The position numbers and the translations under genes were made by a program. A stretch of 64,000 nucleotides of DNA from Tiliqua scincoides (Eukaryota; Chordata; Lepidosauria; Squamata; Scincidae): assembly GCF_035046505.1 (NCBI RefSeq), contig NC_089826.1:70429254-70493253 (forward strand), written 5' to 3'. Shown here piece by piece: positions 44,166-56,500 of this stretch; the stretch's first letter is position 1, and each line of letters starts with the position of its first letter. The notes under the pieces are model-generated. The model was not told the origin of the DNA and did no database searches. It was given only the letters and a program-made list of their open reading frames with translations.

Positions 44166-44488
44166 TCCTTGCTACTTTCAAAAGAGCAGCCTCTGAAACC
44201 AAACATGACTGACAATGTGGAACACGCTCTCACGGGAGGGTGCAGAGCTAAACGTCCAGAGATGCACTCCATACACGTAATGTAAGTGAATTAAGGAAGG
44301 AAAATTATATGTATTGCATTGGAAAGCAGTCGATGCAGCCTCTTAAGTCAGCCTTTCAAGATGAGATGAGAGCTATGAAGTCCAAGGGTAGAAGCTCTTA
44401 CAAGTGATTGTCCAGAAGCAACCCCAGGAACACAAGGGTGACATTCCTTCTTGCAGAATGCTGCGGTATGCAAGGCAGGGCATCCGCA

Positions 44489-44514
44489 TCACAAAGTCGT
44501 CGGCTGACCAGCGG
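44489..44514 (-). CDS. LIMCH1: LIMCH1 last coding exon (AGQPTTL-stop)
   Basis: After the acceptor tttaatatag, 26 bp complete a threonine codon and encode AGQPTTL and TGA. This is the known LIMCH1 C-terminus (human ends SAGQPTTL). The exon continues into the 3' UTR on the - strand. Confidence 0.93.
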
Positions 44515-47500
44515 CTATATTAAAACAAAAATGGAGAGAATGCTTGAAAGCCACCAATTCCTTTGTTGCACCAGAACAAACACAACGGCTGTATGCGCAT
44601 AGGCTTTTCCATGTGATCAGGAACCCTGACTGCGCAGCAAATGCACACAGCAAACAAATGAAGGTAATGTATAAACCGGGCTACGATTTGGCTTTCAGGT
44701 CTGGGTAAATTGAATGAAGGTGTTTGAGATTGTGCAAGGCACCCTTAATTCAGCAGCATCTCTTAAACAGTGTACCACAATATATTTTCCTATAAACACA
44801 ATGGCATAAAAAAGAAGGGGAAAGCAACAGGGAAGGATAGAAGATGTATGCCTACCTATCACTGAGCTATAGAGCAAGGTTGATCTGATTTTACTCTTGT
44901 GTGGTCTTGACATGCCCACCATGTGTTTTAAATGCACAAAGCAAGAGTTGATTTCTCAGGATCCCTTAAGGGAGCGCTTCCCAAACTGTGTGGGTCACAA
45001 GCAAGCTGATTTTTGGTGGCTCATGAAAAGTTTTTGAAATTGTTTTTTTTTTTTTTTTTAATTGCAAGCACCCTTGTCCGGTTTGCAGAAGAAAATTGTT
45101 AGCTGACATGCTAACCCACAAGTACAAGATAATTTTCATATTCCCCAAATTAAAATGTCACATTTTCTGATTTTCTCAAGTAATTAGCATGCCATAGATC
45201 ATGTGAAAACCCACTTTCAGTCTCTGGGCAGGCCAATCCCAACCTGCACTGGAGCAGGAAGGCTGGCTGGCCTGCGCTGCATCCAGAGCAGGATTGGGGC
45301 TGGCTGCAGCACAACCCGGGGCAAAAGGAAGTAATTCCCCTTACCCCAAGTAATGCGGCAGTGAGCCAAATGGGGCTACTCAGATCTGCGCCACCTAAAT
45401 AGGTGGCGCAGATCTGAGCAGCCTGGTGTTAAACCAGGCTGCCTGGGAAGAGGGTTAGGATTTGGCCAAGTATCAGATTCTGGAAACACCCCCCTCCCAG
45501 ACCTCCCAGTCCATTCACCAGCCCACCCACTGCCCACCCTCCCCAGAACGCCCTCCCCCGCCCTCCACAGACCCTCACCCTGGCCGAGGCAGGCCAGCAC
45601 AAACCTACTCATCTGCTAGCACTGTGGAGGTTGGATCTGGCCTCCACAGGCTGATGAACCTCCATGTGCCAGTCTTCCGCCTCTCCGTGGTGCAAAATGG
45701 GCTTAGCTGCTACACCTGTGGACCAGCGCAGGGGACTTGCGCTGGCCCAAGAGTGCCTTTGGATTGCTCTCTAAGCCTACAGACTGAAAGACATCTACTT
45801 TTTGATTCATTTCAGATTAGGACAGTACCTGACAATATAAGCATCTTCAAAAAACGGAAAAAATGTGCAAACTGAGTGAGAAGCTGAACAACAGCACCCT
45901 CTGCCTCTGGATGTGTGGAAATGTTTTCTCAAGCCCCAAACTCAATTTCTTAGGATTTTTTGCTGCTTCTTTACCTATTTAGATTTTTGTTCCCATATAG
46001 TAGTAGGGGCATGTTTGCTGTGGTTCCTTCTGTTAGCCATATATCACAAGCCATGGACAGCTTTGCTCTTTCATAGCTGTGCCACATGGTCAAGCAAAAA
46101 TTAAGCACTCTTAAGTTGCAACTTTTTCAATGAGAAAGTTAAGCCATTTCTGCCCAATGTAACATATATGCAACAGGGATCAAACATGTACACCTGTGGG
46201 CTGGGCAGAAATGGGTTTAAGCAAGTTCTTAAAGTTTAAGAATGTGTTCTCCAGCAAAAATGAATAAGACTTGAAAGTGTAAACTTTGAATGGACCTTTC
46301 CCTTAGTTGTGAGTTTTTTGCCCCAAGCAGTTTATGAGTCACAAATGATTTACACTGGCGTGGGCAGATAAATATACATGAGCAGGTAGATCAGCAGAAG
46401 CTTTTGTGTAATACTACGTTTTATGAACATATTTTCAATGCTGACCTAAGATGCAGTGAGGAATGAAGGAAATACAACAAAACAAAACACGATAAATATC
46501 AAAATTTAGAAAGTGGTACTTACTTCTGGATCTAATGTAACAATCATTGCAGTTGAGAAGACCATTTCTAATCCGGACATCTGTTCCGCTTGCTGCATCT
46601 CCAAGCTGTACCTTACAAATTCCACACTATTTGTCGACAAAGAGTGAACGTAGTAAGGCTTAAACAATAGTCAAGGCACATCTACACCATAAATATATAC
46701 TGTATTGTTTTTATACCAGCTTAGCGTCACAGGGGGGCCCCCAAACAACCTTGGGTATTGCACTTTGGCAACGGCACTAAGAATTTTCTTAGATGTCCCT
46801 ATCCATCGTTGCCATCACTGTCCAGAATAGGTCCGACAGCAAGTGGGACCGGCCAGTTACACAGTATGTTGCGGTGCCTGCCGTACTTACTGTGCGTTCC
46901 CCCTGTAGCTACGCTACTGCCTCATACAACAGTTCCCACAACTCCTTGGGGACACAGAATGGCACTTTAAGCCAGCGATGCAAATACACCATTTGCCCCC
47001 CAGCCCCCAGGGGGTTCTCTTGACTTGGACAAAAAGATGAATGACATTGTCAAAAGACATTGGTCCCTACCCAGTGTTGAAGTCCAACAGTCTTTCTACT
47101 ACTTTAACATTCTCTGTTTCTAACAGAGGTCAGCCTAATACCTCTAGAAAGCATGCATACATTTTTACCCCATTCCATTCAGAAAATATACATGAAGGCC
47201 TGATCAACACTCATATGTACCACTCACACCACTCACAGTGAAATGGAGCTCAAATTATACAGACAATTCTTATGCTTGGTGTGCAGTTTGTACCATGACC
47301 CCATATTAAGTACAAAAAATGTTGCAGGACAAGGCCTTTAAGACAGGCCAAGGGGTGAAAGGTGAATGGTAAAAATAAGAATGAGAAGGGGAAGAAGTAA
47401 AACTGACATTCCAGCAGTGGTGAGGACTGGTGTTTTGCCACAGGGATAAGGCAACACACAGGACAACCTATAGTCAAGAAGGCAAAGTATTTAAGAAGCC

Positions 47501-50500
47501 ATACCCTGAAGCACTGAATATGGAAATAAAGACCAAGTGTTTCGATAATCATGGCAGCTCCTTTCCCAAGAGGGTGTCCACAGCTAGAGCAGAGCTTCTT
47601 TCCACTGATCGACCTAAAATGACAAAACCCATTTTAAAAAACTGAGTGTTGCTTTGGCTAATCCATAAGGCACCAGATGGGGGAATGAGCTCTGTGGTGA
47701 GATACCCTGAGTCCTAGCTGAGCATCTTCAATGTACAAGAACAATCCCCACTGAAAACACGGCACTGAAAATGCCAGGATGATGTGATTTAATCTAGCCA
47801 TGAGGTTGACCAAAGCACTTGGTTCAAGTGGTGGGTTGGGGGTGAAGACAAACGGACACCCTCCCACATCCCAGGTCCACCTGCCAGGTGCCAGCCACCA
47901 CCTCATTCTCTTCTTACTTGCTCTCTTGCAGGGAGGGGGGTGTACCTCCAGGGCCACTTTATCTAAATGGCTGGAGGGGAGCATTTTGAGAGTGACTCTG
48001 CTGCCACCAGTTTGGAAAAAGTGGTGTTGCAGGAGGACAAGGGTGGTGGATGCTGTCTCGAGTGGAGGGGGGGTCTAGCACTGGCACAGGGGGACTGGTG
48101 GGTACTGGCACTCATGCACACACTGGCAGGACAAGAATTTGGCACTACCTTGGCTGGGGGCACCCCATAACAAAGCAATGCAGTTTGTCACTGACTAGCT
48201 CCCAGCACCCCTTCCCGTGATACCCTTGGTGCTTCTATGTGTGCCAGAATACAAATTGCCCACATAGCAAGTCGGTTCTGAAATGCACACACATACAGAG
48301 AAATTCCCATGCTGCCATTTAAAAAGGAATGCAAGCTGGGTCCTGATCCTTCTTTGCTGACCACTTAACATGCACTTGAAAGGGAGACGTGGCAATTTCT
48401 ACACATGTGCACTCCTATAAGACGCTGTAAGATGCTCTGGGTGTGTATCTGCATCTATGTCAGAGTTCTAAAGGTACCGTAAGTGGCAGCTCTCAGTGGG
48501 CTGTAGGGCCACAGAGCAATCCAGGGGGCTGACACTGTCCATGGATTCAACCCATTAACACCTCTAGGCAGTGCCACTGAAGGTTTCTGACTGCAGAACC
48601 CCATCTGCACCTTCTGAATGTGCTCTGCTTTCTGGGGATCCCAATTTAGTGTGGGATCCAAATACCTGTATTCAGAACGCCACAAGGCTTGCAAGGACCT
48701 CCATTCCTTCTGCAACCCCTCAGGTCCCTCCAAAAAGAAACTGCTGAATTGATACCAACAGGGCTACCACAGTTTGTTCTGTTGCACTTTCCTTTGGGCA
48801 GAGGAAAGGCAGCAATGCAGCAATGGAAGGCTTGGGACAGAAAAGGGCAACTCAACTGTCCTTCTTACAACCTGTCTGAAAAAGGCCAGGATGCCCACAG
48901 CTAGCCACTGAGCAGAGAAAAGCTACAACTGCACAAATGCTATGGTCAGCTACCAGTCCTTTGTTTCACCAGAGCACCCCCTTGTGGACAATAAGCAAAT
49001 TGCAACATAGTGATTTCACTGTGGTTTCACAAGTGAATTTTGTCAGCTGAGCTGCCTGGCAGAGAATCAGTGTGGCTGAAGCACCCACACAAACTGACTA
49101 CAAAGATCAAATTTTCTCTCTGAGTTTACTGAACATAAACATTATATGTATATGCTCTGTATTTATGGAGGCTACAGGTCAACTGGACTGTTAAGTCAAT
49201 CACCTTCCACAAGTTCAATACATCTTCCACTTCTCAAATATAGCATTGGGGAAATCTCCCATTATCTGCAAAACCGGCTCATTTAAAAATATTCAAGTGT
49301 GTTTCACCATATGAGAGTATGGGTTGAAATTATAACTTTGTGAAGCAGATGATCAGGCAAAATTCCTTATTGGCCCTCTATACCTGTTGGGTGACTGGCT
49401 TTGAACTGTATGAGAAGATGGTGATGGTGGCCCACTTCTGAAGTTCTCTTGACAGCCTACCCTGAAGTACAAAACAAAAAAGAATTGCTATGAAACTTTA
49501 AAAGTGGAAGCATCACCTCCTTCAGGCTGAGAGCAGGAAGGAACCTTAACAGAACAGGCCCTTGCTTAGATCCTCATATTCTGACACCTGAGAATGTATA
49601 CTGCAGCTGGCACAACTCTTGAGGGCCAGTATGTTGGCAGATATCAGCAGGGATGACCCAAGACTTCCTAACGGCTGAAGGTGGCATGCCAAATGCTGCG
49701 CCCCACTTCATGATAGGTCAGCCCCTGCTCCCCTCACTCTTCAATCCTCTCACTTCAATCCCCTTCACTCTTCAACTCAGCACTCCTCTCCACTTTTCCT
49801 CTTCCTCTCTTTTCCCCTTCTTCTTTTCCAATCCAGGTGGTGGAAGAAGGAGCAGGAATGGAGGCAAGTAGCCAGACAGAAATGAATCAGCTAATCTGTT
49901 CCCCCCCTACTAATCTGCTGCCTAAGGTGACTGCTTCAATTGGCTTCATGAATGGGCCAGCCTTGGGTATCAGGGTTCAGTCTCTAGTCCTAGGAGACCC
50001 CAGTTTCTGATTCCAGAGGCACAGCTGGGCCTAGTCTATGCAAACCACAAATCTCATGGTAAAATTATTTTGGACTGCACTTTTTCAAACACTACCTGGG
50101 GGAAAATAGCACCCTGGAATGGACTTTCATCTAAAAGCCTCCCGACACATTCAGAACAATCCTTTTAGGGAGAAGGCTAGATGGGAACTCTTCTCTCTGA
50201 CATTTTGCCTGCTATACACAGGGAGATTGTAAAATTATGGGGGAGGGGGCCTTCAATCTCACAATATCTCATATGCCATCTGAAGTAAAAATGTACAAGA
50301 ATGTTATTAGCACAAAACGTGTGATTTGCACAGACTACCTGTCAGATATCATACTCCTTTTGCTTGGGGTGGCCCACTACCTGCTCTTGCTCAGAATGCA
50401 CCTTGGACAGGGTCATAAGATTTCCTCCTCCCTATCTGAAGGAACTGTGGGTCATAACTTATAATACATTCTCTTGAAGTGCAGATTAATGTAAGGTAGC

Positions 50501-53500
50501 CAGCAAGCAAGCCTCTGTTACTACCTAGTTTCTCGTGTGGAAATGGCAGCAGGACTTAAATTATGCTCCAACTGTGCGGTTTTCTGTCTTACATCTGAGG
50601 CACGTGGGCTCTGTTTAGTTAATTGCTGATTTTGTGGCATATCTGGAGAGAAAAAATTCAAAGTAAGCAAATGCTTGCATGTTAAATAGTCATTTAATAC
50701 AGAAATATCTTTAAACACAACATCGTAAAAAAAGTAAGAAACCAAAGTCATAAAACGTCTAAAATGGTATGCCATAAACATATGCCTTTTCCGGAGTCTT
50801 TGTTTAGTTAAAGCTAAAAGATGCTTCCTCAGCTGTATCAACAGCTAGAAGATGCTAGCTTAAGTAAGTATTGATGGCTGGTAGTTACTAGCGAATGGAC
50901 ACACTCCGTTGTTTGGGTGGAGACAGAAAGAACTCACTTGTTCCGGTAGAGACAGTTTGATAGTTTGAATGCTGCTGACAAAGATAAAAATCTGAATTTT
51001 GCAGCTGGTGGACAAGAAGCAGGGCAGCCTTGGGTGGGGGTTCTAATGCATGTTGTTCGTTTTTGGTGAACTGACGGTGATTTATAGACTACCAGTACAT
51101 CTAGGTGCTTGCATCACAGTCCCCTCCCCCCCACTCAACTTACTTACAAATTTATAATTTAATATAACAAAAGCACCATCAGTCTCCAGTACTCACCAAG
51201 AAATCAACCCACACAGAGGCTGCCCTGAAACTTCAAATCACTCAGAGAAGTAGACAGCCACAAAACAATGTATTATTGTGACATAATTCTTTGGAATTTG
51301 CCATATAGCAATAGGCACATACTATAATCAACGTCAATAGTTATTAGCTGATCACAGTTAAATGTCAAAAGCATCTCAGAAACCTGAATTGCTACTGCAA
51401 CCAATTTGATTTTAACGTTCATTTTAAGAATGTGAAAACAAAGGTTCAGAACAAAGTCAAGTTTTTGCATTCTCTAAATCTCTCTCCAGATGTAACCAGA
51501 TGTGTCATGCTAGAACAGTTGGTTCTCTGTTCAATGCAGGATGAGTAACTAAAAAAGACAGACAGTGCAGTTTCAGTTTATAACAGAGTTTTGAAAAGTC
51601 TCACATACTCTGATATAATGGCAAAGTCATTCCCACTGGTGGCATGTATTCTGGTATGGACGCTGTCTGATCTTGCTCATTTTCCTTCTGCTTACTGGTT
51701 TCTAGATATCCTACTTTATTTACAGTGCTGAAAAACAGAAAATGCATTTTTGCAAAGAAATGTACTCAAAATATCAAATTGCTTAATAGTGTCATTTTCA
51801 AATTTTACTTGATTATGCCAAAGACGTCTATGGGTGGTATCTGGGGCAGGTACAGAGAGCTCTAATTTTGGGAAACGGGTCGGATCAGCTGCCCTCTTCA
51901 TCCAATCAGTGACAAACATGCTAGCAATACTACGCAGAACAGTAGTATCGGAGGTGGTGATGCGGGTGGAGGAAAGGGGGATTTGCTTTGCAAAGGAGGC
52001 AGGTTTGGTGGTAGCAGCAGCCACCAAATCCTAGCCCCCTTCCTGGATCCAATCCTGTGACGCAGGTCCACATGGACCTGAAACAGCAAATTAGCTAGCG
52101 CAGGTCCAAGTTTACCTCTCAACACTGCAGAGGCTTACCCCAAGTAAGGGAACACATGTTCCCTTACCTGGTGATGTCCATTACGGCCCCTTCCCCTCAG
52201 GATGCAGCAGTAGCCTTTTTGGCTCTGCCGCATTGGCGGAGTGGAGGGAATGGACAGGATTGGGCTCCAAAGTAATATGAAAACTCTGTTTGTTCTTGGG
52301 TCTGGCGTCAGCTCTTTCACACAAGAAAGCTAAATTCAATATCATCAAATCCTTGAGTGAGTAATATGAATGTGTGAACTCCCCCTCAAACAGCTTTGGA
52401 TAGGATGATGATGCTGAAAGAGAAGCATTATTACTCCTCCCACTTCTGCACTTAATCCTATCCAAAACAGAACTTTTGCATCTTCCCTGCTGGCTGAGAG
52501 CTCAGGTTCATGATGCCTATCTCCTCATGGAAGAAATTCCTGCGCAGACATGCCCCACAAAATGTTATGCCTTATACAGACCTCATTTTTTCCTTCCATG
52601 GTTCATATTCCTTGCATTTTGAAAAGGATGCATCATCCTGCTCACAGAACAATTTCTTCAGCGTTCTATCTTCCTTTTGTTTCTCCTCCTCTTTTGAGTT
52701 GCTTACATCTACCATGTTCTGTCAAAAACACAGAGATAGAGGTTATACGCACTGTCTGGACCTTGACTCAGGGCTGGCCTTTAGGGCAATTTGACCAATC
52801 TCGCCAAATTGGGTCCTGCACCCAGAGGGGCTCTGCAGTGGGGTGGCTGGCACGTTGCTTTGTAACTGATGCCATGGAATTTTCCATGCTGGGAGTGCAT
52901 GGTGAGTGGAGCATTGCTACAGGAAGGTTCACCCTTCCACCCACCCCTGGCTCTGATTAGCATGACATTCCCTGCAGAAGCATTTGCCGGCAATGCCCCT
53001 GCTGAGTGCTTTGCCGCTGCCGCTCTTCCTGGTAAGGGGGGCCCTGCAGAGGTGCCCCCCCTCCACAAAAATGTTTTTCATTGGGCCCCGTGGGTCCTAA
53101 GGCTGGCCCTGCTTGATTCACCCATCAGAAGTAGCAGGCTCCAAGCTGGCTGAAGGTTGGGAGAAAATGGGCTGCATTGACCCAGCATGCACTATGGTTA
53201 TGCATATGAAGTACCAACTGAGGGCCAAATCCTATCCAACTTTCCAGCCCTAGTGTAGAAGTGCCAACGGGATGTGGTGCTATAACATGTGGTGGGAGGA
53301 TAGTTACAGAGGCCTCCACAAGGTAAGGGAACATTTATTCCCTTGCCTTGGGGCTGCATTGCAGTTGTACCGGCACTGGAAAATTGGATAGGATTGGGTC
53401 CAGAGTCATCATTGCTACACTATTGACCTTCTTTCATTTAAAAAAAAAAAAAGTTAACACAATACAGAGCACCTGCTCCACTGCACATTCCACTCATTCA

Positions 53501-56500
53501 GGACAAAGTACCTGAACTGAGCAGAGCATTGAGAACTAATGCAGAGCTTGTGAAACAAAACTGCCTTACTGATTATTCCTAGAATCTACTAGGTTTTAAA
53601 AAAAACCCTCAATATTCTAAAAAACGGTTGCATTAACAGCCTTCTTTTTGTCAACTTCTCTTTTACTCTACAGTTGCATCTGTGAACTCACCACAGTTCC
53701 ATTTCCATCTGTCACAGAGGAAGATGCAGACAAGGGTTCTGCAGAGTTTGAAGTAACCGTGAATGGAACCACAGTATCCTCAATTATCTTGCGTTCCTAA
53801 ACAAGGAGGAAAGCTTTTAACAGAACACCACTGTAAAAATCTTAGGAGCATAAAAGCCAGTCCCATAAATCCATGATTAGAAATCAGAGCAAGGTTTTAT
53901 TCAAATCTGCTATTTTCAGATGCAACAGAGTTTCTTCCCTGGAGCAGGATCTTAGAAAAACCCATCTCTCACAGGACAAGGTAGGCATGCCAGATCCCAA
54001 ACCCCCTTCCTGAGCCAGATACATCCGCAGCAGCTTTGCAGCACTATGACAGGAACACAGCTGGCAAAGCTCTGAGAAAGGGTATGTGGCACCTGGGATC
54101 CTCTTACCCTTCAGGGTACCAACTGAATAAAATAATCTTCTGGCACTAAAAACAGGCACAAGAGGGATAATATATATGTTAGCTATATGAATCTATTGAT
54201 ATTTTTTATATTAACCTGCTCTATTAACAAGCACAGCACAATTGTACTTCCTGGTCTCTATTAGCCCCTTAATCTACCTCCTCGTAGTATCTCCGTTCCT
54301 CCTCTTCAACTTCTTTTTGGGCTCTCTGCCATTCTTCCTTCAACTTGTCCTGCTTTTTTTGATACCTTTCCTGTAGAGAATTCCAAAACAATTTTTAAGT
54401 TCCTTTAGGCTCCTGCCTCCAACTACCCTCCCCCCCAAATGTTGTGGTTTAGTGAGGTAGCTAGAGGGGGTGCAAAGCACTAAGTTTTGGTGGAAGCCTC
54501 AACGCAGTGTGCACGCGGCTCCTCCCCCTCCCCTTCCAAGCCATTCCCGGTGGGAGGAACAAAATGGAAGCATATATCTCTATTTTGCTCCCCTCACCTG
54601 GAATGGCTCCAAAGAGGAGTGTGAGGGGCTGCTTGCAGCCAAAGAGCTGCTTGCACCCAAATGGCTCCAAAGAGGAGTGTGATGAGGCTCCCTGCAAACC
54701 CTAGTGCTTTGCAACCCCTGCTTTCGCTCACTTCTTCTCTATCATCATTCTCTCCAATCCATATGGTAGCTTCATGCAATTTGAGTGGATTTCAACTATT
54801 GGTGGTTGTCCATATTTGGTGTCAGCCACAAAATAGAAGAGTTTTAAGAAGAGATAACCACCCTTTTAAGTATGTCTGAATCCATTGCATTTTCATTTGG
54901 CTAAACTTGCATCTGAATTTAGCTAGCCTTCACAATTACACTGGCTCTGGCAGTAATCTAATCAAGATAAAGTGTTGCCAGTAAAATTCAAATGAAAGAT
55001 GAAAAACAATGTCAGCTTATAAAATAGATAGATATTGGTCCTGAACAGAGAAGACAACAACTAGCCAAATAATTGATTATTCTCAAAAGAGATTATCTTC
55101 CAAGAAATCCCCTTCAATCCAATGAATTTTCCGAATCAAAAGAGGAACCTTTAAAATCTTTGTTCAACAGAACAAACCTGAGATGCTTGCCAAGCAAAAT
55201 AATCCAAGTGAACTGGGAGTTTGCCTGTGTTTGAGATAGATTGCTCAAAAATCCTAGCATACAGTATGTGGTTACCAACCCTCTTGAACCCATGACCTTT
55301 GCACTGGTGTTGAGTTTTTGTGCTGTTAAAATGTATAATTAAGTGTAATTTAAAAATGTCTATTTGGGAGAATGCTCTGGTGAGATCCAAACACAAAGCT
55401 CTCATTTCATTTACTTGGAGTAATTGTACAAGTGATAGCCAGATCACAGGCATCCTGACCAAAGAAAATAGGGTAAAGCCACTGTGCATTTTTCTGTGCA
55501 TATTTGTGAAGAGAAAGACAAAAGATCCAGTATCAGCATTCATGGGTGTGAATACAAATGAGGGCAAAAGGGCATCAGGATTAGGGGTCCTGGAGTTTTA
55601 ACCCAGGCAATCTGCTTCCAATACCAGCATCAAAAGTAATTAGGGCATTCCATCACAGATTGCTTGGGAGCTCTTTTAAGATCTAGAAGTAGAGGAGGTT
55701 ACAAGTTGAACATGTATAATTCTCGAAAGACCCTCAGTAACTCAGGTTCTGATTGGTCAGTCATAAACCATAAACTGGTGTCCATGATGCCCACTTGCCT
55801 GGATTCTGAAGTGGTAAACCGCCTTTCTTGGATAACAGAACATCCATCCTAGTTATGAAATTCTTTCCTCCTAACATTTTCCGGATGTGCTTCACCTCTT
55901 AAAATCCTATGAGGTAATTTTAATGCATGAAATGGTACCATTCCATACTCTTAGTGGATTTATTACCCTGTCCATTTTCTTTGGTTTGTCCTGTTTGATT
56001 TCAGGAGGTATCAAGTTAAAAGTTGTAAAGAGACAATAGAATATTCTCAGGTACACAACCTTAAGCTTCTTGGAGGAAGGGCAGTAGGGCCACCCCATGT
56101 ATGAAGCCAGCTGAGACAGTCAACTTGGTCAGCAGACTGGCATGTGGCACCCTCTTCTGTCCATCCACTTGCCTCCACTGCTCATCTCCCCAGATTAAAA
56201 AAGGAAGAGGAAGAACAAAGCAGAATAGGAGGAATGGAGGAGAGTGGAGTATTTGCTTTGCCCCCTTCTTCCATTTTTAATTAATCCAGGGAGTGGAATA
56301 AGAAGGCTGGTATATTATCAAGTAAGGGGTGGGATAAGAAGGCTGGTATATTATCAAGTAAGGGGTGGAGATATGGCATACCATCTCACAGTGTCAAGTG
56401 GACTGGTTGTGAAGGGCACAACATAAATGTGACAAAAACTTAAATAAAGTACCTGAAGGACGCGTTCCTGTTCATGCTGCCACCGTTCTTGACGCTTTCG

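Larger units (their letters stand above)
38515..44488 (-). other. LIMCH1: LIMCH1 3' UTR and downstream region (extent uncertain)
   Basis: Two AATAAA signals on - (TTTATT on + at 44149-44154 and 44160-44165) lie about 330 nt past the stop and could end a short form. A further signal at 38519-38524 closes a repeat-poor AT-rich block (38.5-39.8 kb) that looks like a distal UTR. In between are an (AT) microsatellite, a hAT-like arm (about 40395-40440) and a SINE-like tail (42722-42845). Transcript data are needed to choose between ends. Confidence 0.4.
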
